The notes beneath the pieces are model-generated. The model was not told the origin of the DNA. It saw only the letters and a list, made by a program, of their open reading frames with translations, and did not search any database. The position numbers were made by a program, and so were the translations under genes. Shown here piece by piece: positions 1-6,515 of a stretch of 7,522 nucleotides of DNA; within the stretch, counting starts at the first letter, position 1; each line of letters begins with the position of its first letter. The stretch is from Desulfotomaculaceae bacterium (GTDB lineage: Bacteria; Bacillota; Desulfotomaculia; Desulfotomaculales; Pelotomaculaceae). The stretch covers positions 1 through 7,522 of the forward strand of contig JAQVLS010000074.1 in NCBI GenBank assembly GCA_028704035.1. The letters are read 5' to 3'.

Positions 1-1991
1 TGTCCGCCCTCCTCGTAGCCGACATAGCCGGGAGGCGCCCCGATCAGCCGCGAGACCGTATGTTTTTCCATATATTCACTCATATCGTAGCGCAGCATGG
101 CTCGCTCGTCATTAAAAAGGAAATGCGCCAGCGCCCTGGCCAGCTCTGTTTTTCCAACACCGGTGGGGCCCAGAAATATAAAAGATCCCATCGGCCTGTT
201 CGGGTCGGATACTCCCGCCCTAGCCCGGCGGATAGCGTCGGAAACTGCCTGTACCGCCCGTTCTTGGCCGACCACCCTTTCTGTCAGGAGCTTTTCCATC
301 TGCAGCAGTTTTTGCACTTCTCCCTCCAGCATCCTGGATACGGGAACACCGGTCCACTTGGATACCACTTCCGCGATGTCTTCTTCGTCTACTTCTTCCT
401 TCAGCATCTTATGCGCTTTCTGCAGTTCCGTCAGTTTTTCGTTGCTTTGCTGCAGGCGCCTTTCCAAATCAGGCAGTATACCGTAACGCAGCTCAGCTAC
501 CCGGCCCAGGTCGGTATCCCGCTCCGCCGCCTGCTCCTGCAACCGGGTCTCTTCAATTCTTTCCTTGATTTCCCGGATACCCTGAATAAGTTCTTTTTCT
601 TTATGCCAGTGCTCCTTCAACGTATCCATATTTGCTTTGAGAGCAGCCAGCTCTTCTTCCATTTTTTCCAGCCGGTCCTGGCTGGCCCTGTCCTGTTCCT
701 TAGACAGCGCCTGCTTTTCAATTTCAAGCTGCCTGATGCGCCTGTCTATCTCATCTATTTCAGTCGGCATACTATCGATTTCTATCCGCAGGCGAGACGC
801 TGCCTCATCTATTAAATCAATGGCCTTATCAGGCAGGAAACGCTCTGAAATGTAGCGGTGGGACAGCATCGCTGCGGCGACCAGGGCGGTGTCTTTAATC
901 CGCACTCCGTGGTGCACTTCATATTTTTCTTTAAGGCCCCGCAGGATGGCTATGGTATCTTCGACGTTGGGCTCTCCCACGTAGACAGGCTGAAAACGGC
1001 GTTCCAAAGCCGCGTCTTTTTCTATATGCTTGCGGTACTCGTCCAGGGTAGTAGCCCCCACACAGCGCAATTCACCCCGCGCCAGCGCCGGCTTCAGCAT
1101 GTTGGCCGCGTCAACGGCCCCTTCCGCCGCCCCGGCGCCCACCAGCGTATGCAGCTCGTCAATAAAAAGGACAATTTCTCCCTGGGCTTCGTTGATTTCC
1201 TTTAATACTGCCTTCAGCCGGTCCTCAAACTCGCCGCGGTATTTTGAGCCTGCGATCATGGCGCCTATATCCAGGCTGAGCAGGCGTTTGTTTTTTAAGC
1301 TTTCGGGGATATCGCCGCTCACTATGCGCTGGGCCAGCCCTTCCACAATAGCGGTCTTGCCCACCCCGGGCTCACCAATTAACACAGGGTTATTTTTGGT
1401 GCGCCTGGAGAGAACCTGGACCACCCTGCGGATCTCCTCATCCCGGCCGATCACCGGGTCCATCTTACCCTTGCGGGCGAGTTCGGTCAGATCCCTGGTA
1501 TAGCGCGCCAGGGACTGGTACTTGTCTTCCGGGTTCTGGTCAGTAACACGCTGGGTGCCACGGATTTCCACCAAAATTTTGTAAACACGGTCCTGGGTAA
1601 CTCCGTTGGCCCGCAGGATTTTCCCCGCTTCCCCTTCCCTGCCGGCGACCATACCCAGTAAAATGTGCTCGGTGCTTAAATATTCGTCCTTAAGCCTCTC
1701 CGCTTCTTTCCAGGCTAGGTCGACAATTTGGGAAAGCCCCTGGGAAACATATGCGCCGCCGGCGCCGCGCACTTTTGGCAGCCGGTCCACAGCGGACTGA
1801 ACCTGGTCCATCAGTTTAGCTATATCTATCTCAAGTTTTTTCAGGATCTGTCTGACCAGCCCCTCGTCCTGCCGGAGCAGACCCAGTAAAAGGTGTTCAC
1901 CCTCCATTTGCTGGTTGCTGTATTCAGACATAAGTTTTTGCGCGTCCTCAAACGCTTCCTGGGTTTTCAGGGTAAGTTTATCCAGCCTCAT
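1..1991 (-). CDS. clpB: ATP-dependent chaperone ClpB (C-terminal part outside window)
   Basis: Hsp100 disaggregase: a hexameric cytoplasmic AAA+ machine that threads aggregated protein through its pore, with DnaK as partner. The reading frame runs open from ATG at 1991-1989 to the window edge, 663 full codons of a family usually near 860. Seen in order: a Clp N-terminal repeat domain (about residues 1-145, with [10 protein letters not shown] and STEHILLGM), Walker A1 GEPGVGKT (206-213), Walker B1 FIDELHT (D278, E279), a long charged coiled-coil M domain (about 405-530, [16 protein letters not shown]), the linker [10 protein letters not shown], and Walker A2 GPTGVGKT (608-615). It ends just after pore-loop GYVGYEEGG. 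The M domain separates it from ClpA and ClpC. The start has a good RBS (GGAG) 8 nt upstream. The promoter and CtsR operator at 2202-2256 suggest heat-shock control. Family assignment is secure. Confidence 0.97.
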   Translation of the reverse strand, partial: MRLDKLTLKTQEAFEDAQKLMSEYSNQQMEGEHLLLGLLRQDEGLVRQILKKLEIDIAKLMDQVQSAVDRLPKVRGAGGAYVSQGLSQIVDLAWKEAERLKDEYLSTEHILLGMVAGREGEAGKILRANGVTQDRVYKILVEIRGTQRVTDQNPEDKYQSLARYTRDLTELARKGKMDPVIGRDEEIRRVVQVLSRRTKNNPVLIGEPGVGKTAIVEGLAQRIVSGDIPESLKNKRLLSLDIGAMIAGSKYRGEFEDRLKAVLKEINEAQGEIVLFIDELHTLVGAGAAEGAVDAANMLKPALARGELRCVGATTLDEYRKHIEKDAALERRFQPVYVGEPNVEDTIAILRGLKEKYEVHHGVRIKDTALVAAAMLSHRYISERFLPDKAIDLIDEAASRLRIEIDSMPTEIDEIDRRIRQLEIEKQALSKEQDRASQDRLEKMEEELAALKANMDTLKEHWHKEKELIQGIREIKERIEETRLQEQAAERDTDLGRVAELRYGILPDLERRLQQSNEKLTELQKAHKMLKEEVDEEDIAEVVSKWTGVPVSRMLEGEVQKLLQMEKLLTERVVGQERAVQAVSDAIRRARAGVSDPNRPMGSFIFLGPTGVGKTELARALAHFLFNDERAMLRYDMSEYMEKHTVSRLIGAPPGYVGYEEGG

Positions 1992-2005
1992 AAAATCACT
2001 CCTCT

Positions 2006-2203
2006 CTATGCGTATCCATAGCCTGGTTTAACCGGGTCTGCTTTGTAAAAAACGAGGGGACTGCCCTTCGAACCATAGCTGCGTTCGGTCCTTACATAAT
2101 TCGCCCCTTCTTCTTTTCCTTCCTTGCTGCGTTTAGCCTGAATGGTCAGTATGTTTTCATTAAAATAGTTATTAAGTAATGCCCCGGCGTATTTAACTTT
2201 CAT
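2006..2203 (-). CDS. Possible 65-residue leader protein upstream of clpB
   Basis: A small open frame fills nearly the whole gap between the clpB promoter and clpB. It starts at ATG 2203-2201, stops at TAG 2008-2006, and leaves 14 nt before the clpB start, a spacing typical of co-transcribed genes. The product is hydrophilic and basic in the middle ([10 protein letters not shown]), has no membrane segment, ends in aromatic and glycine residues (PGYGYA), and is not recognised as any family. Against it: the start codon overlaps the CtsR operator, the predicted transcript would begin only about 18 nt upstream, and the RBS is weak (AAGG, 5 nt before the ATG). It may instead be a 5' leader that happens to stay open. 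No function is proposed. Confidence 0.42.
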   Translation of the reverse strand: MKVKYAGALLNNYFNENILTIQAKRSKEGKEEGANYVRTERSYGSKGSPLVFYKADPVKPGYGYA

Positions 2204-2218
2204 TGACCTTATTTGACC
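2202..2218 (-). promoter_or_regulatory. CtsR operator (heat-shock repressor box)
   Basis: On the minus strand the site reads GGTCAAA-TAA-GGTCAAT. It matches the CtsR heptad direct repeat (RGTCAAA-NAN-RGTCAAA) at every defined position except the last base. It lies just downstream of the -10 box at 2228-2233, around the predicted transcription start, where bound CtsR would block clpB expression. CtsR control of clp genes is well established in Firmicutes. No CIRCE (HrcA) element is seen here. Confidence 0.88.
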
Positions 2219-2227
2219 TTTGATATA

Positions 2228-2256
2228 ATTATAAAATAAGGTTTTATAACTGTCAA
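2228..2256 (-). promoter_or_regulatory. Sigma-A promoter of clpB, perfect consensus
   Basis: On the minus strand TTGACA (2256-2251) is separated by exactly 17 bp from TATAAT (2233-2228). Both hexamers match the vegetative consensus fully. Transcription should start near 2221, directly at the CtsR operator. So strong a promoter under a repressor fits a heat-shock gene that is derepressed on stress. Confidence 0.88.
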
Positions 2257-2403
2257 TATCATCCCGATTTCTTTAAGAAAAAGTTAACCTTTATTTAATA
2301 TATTGGGTAAAAGCTGGAATACTATACTTCTTTACTTCAGAAATTATCGCTATTGCCAGGATGATACTCACCGAATCCAAGCGATTTGTATGAATATTTT
2401 CAG

Positions 2404-2432
2404 GAAATATCCGGCGCGTACAAGCATACACT
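2404..2432 (+). promoter_or_regulatory. Possible sigma-E-like (mother-cell) promoter
   Basis: CATACACT at 2425-2432 fits the sigma-E -10 pattern (CATACAnT) in sporulating Firmicutes. An ATA-containing -35 candidate (GAAATAT, from 2404) lies upstream, with 15 bp between ATA and CATACACT, slightly short of the usual 16-18. It sits about 30 bp before the start codon of the membrane protein at 2461. No good sigma-A promoter was found in the gap. This is a pattern match only. The rest of the 2257-2460 gap is AT-rich and I see no gene in it. Confidence 0.33.
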
Positions 2433-2460
2433 TTACTAAAATAAAAAAGGAGGTAAAATT

Positions 2461-2877
2461 ATGAGAATTTTTAATGCTCTCGCAGCTGGGCTACTTACCG
2501 GACTTCTTTTATATTTTCTGGCGTCGCTGGCAAACGCAAAGGCCGCTTTTTATGTTTTTGCGATCGGTACGGTACTGTTTGCCTTTTTCTTTTACCATAA
2601 TTCCCGGTCTATTGGCGTCATATGGACCAAAGCCTGCCTGGTTGCCGCCGTCGAATGTCTGGTTATTCCCCTGGCATCCTGGATTCTGCCGTTTTTTTAC
2701 GGACAGGAGGCCGTTATGACTGCTCAACAGGGCGCCCAGGCAGTTGGCGCATCTTTTGGCTCCGTGCTGGGCGGCGGTCTAGTACACCTGTTGACCGGTT
2801 ATACCGGAATTTTGATTGGAGTTTTTCTCCTGGCCATTGCTTATATTTCTATCAAACCCGCCAGAAGAAGGTGTTAG
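2461..2877 (+). CDS. Small multi-pass membrane protein, unknown function
   Basis: A 138-residue protein with a strong RBS (AAGGAGGT, 6 nt before the ATG). Strongly hydrophobic stretches at about residues 5-24, 28-45, 53-79 and 108-131 predict four transmembrane helices. A glycine-rich segment (GASFGSVLGGG, near 96-106) precedes the last helix, and the protein ends in a positive tail KPARRRC, which by the positive-inside rule would face the cytoplasm. No catalytic motif is visible and I do not recognise the family. It is divergent from clpB and followed by its own terminator, so it appears monocistronic. The possible sigma-E-like promoter and nearby coat genes hint at a sporulation role, but this is speculative. 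Confidence 0.82.
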   Translation: MRIFNALAAGLLTGLLLYFLASLANAKAAFYVFAIGTVLFAFFFYHNSRSIGVIWTKACLVAAVECLVIPLASWILPFFYGQEAVMTAQQGAQAVGASFGSVLGGGLVHLLTGYTGILIGVFLLAIAYISIKPARRRC

Positions 2878-2917
2878 GCAAGACTTCCTATTAAAATTTT
2901 ATAAATTTATTATGTTG

Positions 2918-2949
2918 ACCCGGGATACTTGTAATATGCCGGGTTTTTT
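2918..2949 (+). terminator. Rho-independent terminator after the membrane protein gene
   Basis: Arms ACCCGG (2918-2923) and CCGGGT (2939-2944) pair around a 15-nt loop, in which ATA (2925-2927) and TAT (2935-2937) can also pair. The stem is followed by a run of six T (2944-2949). It lies 40 nt after the stop at 2877. Confidence 0.75.
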
Positions 2950-3077
2950 ACTGCGCCGGAAGATTTTTGCGCTTATTTTTTTATTTATTTGCATTGTTTT
3001 TATTTCCATGAGCAAACTATTAAAGAAATTCTAGCCAGCAACCGGGGTCTTTTATCCCAAGAGCAGAAGGAGGTGAA

Positions 3078-3296
3078 TTGGATTTGTTGACGCAGTTAAC
3101 CGAAATGGAGCTTTTCCAGCTGGGAGAGCAGCTCCGGGGCGAGGCCTTGGCAATTAACAAAAACATAACGTATGCCCAGGAGTCGACCGACCCGAAACTC
3201 CAGCAATTGTATACAAGAATTGCTGAGCGGCACAGAGGACACTATGAAATCTTGATGAGGAACGCGCAAAATTTTGCCCAGCAGAGGCAATTCTAG
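3078..3296 (+). CDS. Small spore coat (CotF-like / ferritin-like) protein
   Basis: About 72 residues, predicted all-helical, with no membrane segment. The pattern MELFQLGEQLRGEALAINK, then YAQESTDPKLQQLY, then HRGHYEIL resembles the short helical-bundle spore coat proteins that sit beside CotF-domain genes in Clostridia and Bacilli. All start candidates are TTG. TTG 3078 is only 4 nt from the GGAGG of a very strong RBS (AAGGAGGTGA, 3067-3076). TTG 3084 has a more usual 10-nt spacing and would shorten the protein by two residues. The stop codon overlaps the RBS of the next coat gene, so the two are surely co-transcribed. The product likely joins the spore coat in the mother cell. Family membership is by recognition of pattern, not by search. 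Confidence 0.85.
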   Translation: MDLLTQLTEMELFQLGEQLRGEALAINKNITYAQESTDPKLQQLYTRIAERHRGHYEILMRNAQNFAQQRQF

Positions 3297-3308
3297 GAGC
3301 TGAAGTTA

Positions 3309-3725
3309 ATGTTTGAAGATAAAGACCGTTTAACTGATAACCTGGTTACCCAGAAGTATCTTGCGGGCGGTTATAACCATGCCGCGCTTGAAGCAGCCAA
3401 CAGCCAACTTCTGGATGCTTTTACCGGTATTTTAAGAGATGAGCACCAGATCCAGCACGAAATATTTCTGGAAATGAATAACCGCGGTTGGTATCAGCCC
3501 AAAACGACAAATATGAACGACCTCAGTCAGCATATTAACAAGTGGAACCAGGAACTGCAAAGGGTGCAGAACACGGCTGCCAGACGCGCAATGTCACCGC
3601 AGCAGGCTTTCCAGGGGAACGTGCCCCAGTATAATTACCAGGCCGGAGTAAATATGCCCCAGCAAATGGGTACGCCCCCAACACAAACCACCATGTACCG
3701 GCCACCGCAAAGCCCTGTGATCTAA
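3309..3725 (+). CDS. CotF-domain spore coat protein
   Basis: A 138-residue protein with a CotF-type helical domain over about residues 7-63. Marks of the family are LVTQKYLAGGYNHAALEAAN, then LLDAFTGILRDEHQIQHEIFLEMNNRGWY. The rest (about 85-138) is a low-complexity tail rich in Pro, Gln, Met, Asn and Tyr (QQAFQGNVPQYNYQ), common in coat proteins. RBS AGGAG overlaps the stop of the preceding coat gene, 12 nt away. The two genes form an operon and probably encode partners in the same coat layer. The stop codon TAA lies inside a large palindrome. The family call is firm; the exact coat layer is unknown. Confidence 0.92.
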   Translation: MFEDKDRLTDNLVTQKYLAGGYNHAALEAANSQLLDAFTGILRDEHQIQHEIFLEMNNRGWYQPKTTNMNDLSQHINKWNQELQRVQNTAARRAMSPQQAFQGNVPQYNYQAGVNMPQQMGTPPTQTTMYRPPQSPVI

Positions 3726-3760
3726 ACTTAAATGGCGCCAGCTGGCGCCATTTAAGTTTA
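3723..3760 (+). terminator. 38-bp perfect palindrome at the end of the coat operon
   Basis: Two 19-nt arms pair perfectly with no spacer, centred between 3741 and 3742, with a GC-rich core (GGCGCCAG/CTGGCGCC) and AT-rich flanks. The TAA stop of the upstream gene is the first three bases. The descending arm ends TTTAAGTTTA but no clean T-run follows, so it is an atypical terminator. It may also stabilise the 3' end of the coat mRNA. The gap from 3761 to about 3920 shows no gene. Confidence 0.6.
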
Positions 3761-3921
3761 ACCGGAGACAATCCCAGCACAAGCCAAATCAGCCTTGAAA
3801 TTAGTGGTCGATTATTCCAGCAAATCAGTTCAACCCGAAAAACAACCTTCCACCCCGTTCCCACACCAAACCTTGCCATCGGCAAAAACCATTTAACCGG
3901 CATTTTGCGCCTTTTAACTAA

Positions 3922-3946
3922 AAATTCTTAATTATTTAAAGAATTT
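3922..3946. repeat. Inverted repeat upstream of acs
   Basis: AAATTCTT (3922-3929) and AAGAATTT (3939-3946) are perfect 8-bp arms around a 9-nt AT-rich spacer. It lies just upstream of the candidate acs promoter and could be a regulator site. In so AT-rich a stretch, chance is a real alternative. Confidence 0.3.
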
Positions 3947-3967
3947 AATATATTATATAAGTATTGT

Positions 3968-3997
3968 TTGTTATAGATAGTTAACTGTATATATAAT
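3968..3997 (+). promoter_or_regulatory. Candidate sigma-A promoter of acs
   Basis: TTGTTA (3968-3973), 18 bp, then perfect TATAAT (3992-3997), 32 nt before the acs start. The -10 is strong and the -35 moderate. AT-rich surroundings raise the chance of false matches. Confidence 0.45.
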
Positions 3998-4029
3998 TGC
4001 AATATTTAATTTAGGCGGAGGGGTAATAA

Positions 4030-6006
4030 ATGCCGAAAAAGAAAACTACTAGTGTGCAGTCCTTACTGAGCGAAAAAAGAGTGTTTAATCCATCACCAGA
4101 TTTTTCAGGAAAAGCGCTTGTCAGCAGTATGGAAGAACGCAACAAAATGTGGCAAAAGTCCATTGAAAAACCGGAAGAATTCTGGGCTGAAATGGCAGAA
4201 CACATTGATTGGTTTAAGAAATGGGATAAAGTTGAAGAATATGACTTTGGAGATAATTTCTTTATCAGATACTTTGACGGCGGCAAATTAAACGCCTCAT
4301 ATAACTGCCTGGACCGCCATTTAAAAAGCTGGCGCCGGAATAAGGCCGCCCTGATCTGGCAGGGGGAACCACAGGAAGAAAGCCGGACATACACTTATTC
4401 CCAGCTGCACCGCGAGGTCTGCAAATTTGCCAATGTTTTAAAAAGCCAGGGGGTAAAGAAAGGGGACCGCGTCAGTGTATACCTGCCGATGATCCCTGAA
4501 CTTGTAATTACCTTACTGGCCTGTGCCAGGATCGGTGCGATCCACAGTGTGGTCTTCGGTGGCTTCAGTGCCGAAGCGCTGCGTGACCGAATCCTGGACG
4601 CAGGCGCTGAAACACTGGTTACCTGTAACTTTGGCTACAGGTCCGGCAAAACGCTGCCGGCAAAAAAAATAGCAGATGCAGCACTGCGTGAGTGCCCGCA
4701 AGTTAAGAACTGCATCGTCGTCAGGCGGCTCGACCATGATTGCGAGATGAAAGACGGCCGCGATCTCTGGTATCACGATCTGATGAAGGATGCCCCCATT
4801 GACTGCGCACCGGAGCAGATGGAGGCGGAAGATCCGCTTTTCATACTTTACACCAGCGGCAGCACCGGCAAGCCCAAAGGTGTGCTGCACACCACCGGCG
4901 GCTACCTGGTATATGCAAACACAACCTTTAGATATGTCTTCGACTACCGGGATGAGGATGTATTCTGGTGCACGGCTGATGTCGGTTGGGTTACCGGACA
5001 CAGCTACATAGTATACGGCCCCCTCTCGGCAGGCGCGACAACCTTGATGTTTGAAGGCACACCTAGTTATCCCGCACCGGACAGGTTCTGGGAAGTCATA
5101 GAAAAACACCGGGTTAATATTTTTTACACCGCTCCCACGGCAATACGCTCCATGATGAGGGACGGCGACCGCTGGCCGCTCAGCAGGGATCTCAGCAGCC
5201 TGCGCCTGCTTGGTTCCGTCGGCGAGCCAATAAACCCGGAGGCCTGGATGTGGTTCCACAAGGTAATCGGCAAGGAAAAATGCCCGATAGTCGATACCTG
5301 GTGGCAGACTGAAACAGGCGGCGTTTTAATATCGCCCCTCCCCGGCTGCGTTCCGCTGAAGCCAGGCTCAGCCACACTGCCATTTTTCGGTGTGGATGCG
5401 AAAGTTATTCGCCATGACGGCACTGAGGCCGGCGTCAATGAGGGCGGATACCTGGTCATCACGAGGCCCTGGCCCGGCATCATGCGCGGTGTTTATGGTG
5501 AACCCAAAAGATTCAGAAACACTTATTTTACCCAGTATCAGGGCTGTTATTTCACTGCCGACGGCGCTCGCAAAGACGAAGATGGTTGTTTCTGGCTGAT
5601 GGGCCGCGTGGACGACGTAATCAATATATCCGGGCACCGACTGGGCACGGCTGAAGTAGAAAGCTCGCTGGTGGCGCATCCCCAGGTGGCTGAGGCGGCG
5701 GTGGTAGGCTACCCGCACGATATCAAGGGTGAGGGTATTTACGCCTATGTAACACTAATAGAAGGAATTATCGCTACAGAAGATTTAAGGAAAGAACTTG
5801 TCACCATAGTACGCAAAGAGATTGGTCCGATTGCTTCGCCGGATATCATACATTTCACCCATTCCCTGCCGAAAACCAGGAGCGGCAAGATTCTCAGACG
5901 GATCTTGAGGAAAATCGCGGCCGGAGAGATTGAGCAGCTCGGTGACATTTCTACACTGGCAGACCCGACAGTAGTAGATTTACTGATCACTGACAAACCC
6001 TGTTAA
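4030..6006 (+). CDS. acs: Acetyl-CoA synthetase (AMP-forming)
   Basis: Activates acetate with ATP and CoA to acetyl-CoA, AMP and pyrophosphate, through an acetyl-AMP intermediate, in the cytoplasm. The 658-residue length is normal for the family. The N-terminal ACS domain (about 30-90, [17 protein letters not shown]) precedes the AMP-binding domain with the P-loop [11 protein letters not shown] (274-284) and the adenylation motif WWQTETGG (424-431). The C-terminal domain has the hinge [18 protein letters not shown] and the motif [11 protein letters not shown]. Lys620 in that motif matches the catalytic lysine that is acetylated in well-studied Acs enzymes, so control by lysine acylation is plausible. 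RBS GGAGGGG lies 6 nt before the ATG. The gene has its own promoter candidate and a terminator, with no acetyltransferase or deacetylase gene adjacent. A closely related propionyl-CoA synthetase is the main alternative; motif and length favour acetate. Confidence 0.95.
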   Translation: MPKKKTTSVQSLLSEKRVFNPSPDFSGKALVSSMEERNKMWQKSIEKPEEFWAEMAEHIDWFKKWDKVEEYDFGDNFFIRYFDGGKLNASYNCLDRHLKSWRRNKAALIWQGEPQEESRTYTYSQLHREVCKFANVLKSQGVKKGDRVSVYLPMIPELVITLLACARIGAIHSVVFGGFSAEALRDRILDAGAETLVTCNFGYRSGKTLPAKKIADAALRECPQVKNCIVVRRLDHDCEMKDGRDLWYHDLMKDAPIDCAPEQMEAEDPLFILYTSGSTGKPKGVLHTTGGYLVYANTTFRYVFDYRDEDVFWCTADVGWVTGHSYIVYGPLSAGATTLMFEGTPSYPAPDRFWEVIEKHRVNIFYTAPTAIRSMMRDGDRWPLSRDLSSLRLLGSVGEPINPEAWMWFHKVIGKEKCPIVDTWWQTETGGVLISPLPGCVPLKPGSATLPFFGVDAKVIRHDGTEAGVNEGGYLVITRPWPGIMRGVYGEPKRFRNTYFTQYQGCYFTADGARKDEDGCFWLMGRVDDVINISGHRLGTAEVESSLVAHPQVAEAAVVGYPHDIKGEGIYAYVTLIEGIIATEDLRKELVTIVRKEIGPIASPDIIHFTHSLPKTRSGKILRRILRKIAAGEIEQLGDISTLADPTVVDLLITDKPC

Positions 6007-6051
6007 AAAAAATTCGTTTTACCTACCAACATAGATCCTAATATTAAAACA

Positions 6052-6075
6052 AACCCCCTGCCTGTCCAGGGGGTT
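6052..6075 (-). terminator. Bidirectional terminator between acs and the UGA-containing nfu gene
   Basis: AACCCCCTG (6052-6060) and CAGGGGGTT (6067-6075) form a 9-bp stem with a 6-nt loop. Read on the minus strand the stem is followed by TGTTTTAAT, a fair T-tract, ending the gene at 6082-6303. Read on the plus strand it is followed by GTTG and would end acs less efficiently. Confidence 0.8.
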
Positions 6076-6081
6076 GTTGCA

Positions 6082-6303
6082 TTAAACCGATACCACTTCT
6101 TTAATTTCCGGCACTTCCTGCTTGAGCAACCGCTCAATACCCTGTTTGAGGGTTATTTTAGCGCCAGGTCAGCCACTACAGGCTCCCCTGAGGCGCACCT
6201 TTACCAAACCGTTTTCGGTAACATCAACAAGTTCAACATCGCCGCCGTCTCTTTGAAGAAAAGGACGCACCTTGCCCAATGCTATTGCAACTTTTTCTTT
6301 CAC
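6082..6303 (-). CDS. Nfu/NifU C-terminal-type Fe-S protein with in-frame UGA, predicted selenoprotein
   Basis: Seventy-three residues from GTG (6303-6301) to TAA (6084-6082), with one in-frame TGA at 6171-6169 (residue 45). The RBS is strong (AAGGGAGGT). The protein is a stand-alone NifU C-terminal domain: [18 protein letters not shown], then [27 protein letters not shown]. In this family the CxxC pair binds a [4Fe-4S] cluster at a dimer interface for transfer to apoproteins. Here Cys42 is kept and Cys45 is the UGA, so the product would be CxxSec. It matches the Cys copy at 6516-6737 at 63 of 73 positions. Downstream of the UGA only 3 of 28 residues differ, all mildly, while 16 codons differ silently. 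No other in-frame TGA occurs in clpB or acs, so code reassignment is unlikely. Alternatives are a recent nonsense mutation or a sequencing error. Without Sec insertion the product would stop at 44 residues and lack half the cluster motif. Confidence 0.85.
6122..6137 (-). promoter_or_regulatory. Candidate bacterial SECIS hairpin downstream of the UGA
   Basis: On the minus strand UUGAGC-GGUU-GCUCAA is a perfect 6-bp stem with a GGUU tetraloop. The loop starts 37 nt after the UGA codon at 6171-6169. Bacterial SECIS elements lie just downstream of UGA inside the coding region and need a G at the start of the apical loop, usually 16-37 nt away, so this is at the far limit. In the Cys paralogue the same place can pair only weakly (GAG/CTC). 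A second hairpin, ACCCU-CAAAC-AGGGU (6153-6139), lies closer but has no loop G. Confidence 0.5.
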
Positions 6304-6370
6304 GGTATTTGACCTCCCTTCAGCTATAATTATTATGACTATTCATAACCGTAAGTATGTGTCTAAAGCT

Positions 6371-6412
6371 TTACAGTTTAACCTATTTTACCTGTAATAA
6401 AGCGCTATTACA
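6371..6412. repeat. Overlapping dyads at the promoter of the UGA-containing nfu gene
   Basis: On the plus strand TTACAG (6371-6376), 15 nt, CTGTAATA (6392-6399), 6 nt, TATTACA (6406-6412). The first pair has 6-bp arms and spans the -10 box. The second has 7-bp arms and lies between the -35 and -10. Three alternating half-sites over a promoter look like a repressor operator. I do not recognise the regulator. Confidence 0.45.
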
Positions 6413-6413
6413 A
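6385..6413 (-). promoter_or_regulatory. Candidate promoter of the UGA-containing nfu gene
   Basis: On the minus strand TTGTAA (6413-6408), 17 bp, TAAAAT (6390-6385). The -10 matches 5 of 6 and the -35 matches 4 of 6. Transcription would start near 6378, giving a leader of about 75 nt. It lies downstream of the terminator of the Cys copy, so the two nfu genes appear to be separately transcribed. Confidence 0.5.
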
Positions 6414-6444
6414 CAATTTATTTTATTGCCGAGTATTTATAATC

Positions 6445-6497
6445 ATAAAAAACAAAAAGCCCCCGACTTCTTAAGACGTAAGAAGTAAAGAGCTTTT
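6445..6497 (-). terminator. Rho-independent terminator of the Cys-type nfu gene
   Basis: On the minus strand AAAAGCTC (6497-6490) pairs with GGGCTTTT (6462-6455). Inside, after a 3-nt internal loop, ACTTCTTA pairs with TAAGAAGT around CGTCT. A T-rich tail (TTTTTGTTTTTT) follows. It ends 19 nt after the stop codon at 6516. Confidence 0.85.
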
Positions 6498-6515
6498 AAA
6501 TATTAGCTTGGAAAA

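Noticed and set aside
60..815. Long plus-strand open frames across clpB (60-815, 97-486, 1030-1503)
   Set aside because: They are antisense to the clearly coding clpB frame, and their products are low-complexity and match nothing recognised.
2912..3034. Short hydrophobic ORF (from ATG 2912) after the membrane protein gene
   Set aside because: It runs through the terminator stem and T-run, has no RBS, and its hydrophobicity comes from T-rich sequence.
3535..3903. 122-codon minus-strand frame over the coat gene end and the following gap
   Set aside because: It crosses the palindrome and is antisense to the CotF-domain gene. The product is not protein-like in composition and has no supporting RBS or promoter.
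4513..5259. 248-codon minus-strand frame inside acs
   Set aside because: It is antisense to the conserved AMP-binding domain of acs and has no recognisable motif.
6169..6171. Reading the TGA as a simple nonsense mutation or as a reassigned codon
   Set aside because: Downstream codons show many silent and few amino-acid differences against the Cys copy, which does not fit decay. The long clpB and acs frames contain no in-frame TGA, which does not fit general reassignment. A very recent mutation or a sequencing error remains possible and is stated as such.
6298..6314. CtsR-like box over the start of the UGA-containing nfu gene
   Set aside because: The first heptad GGTCAAA is present, but the second is CGTGAAA, with two mismatches. 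It falls over the RBS and start codon, where the bases are explained by translation signals.
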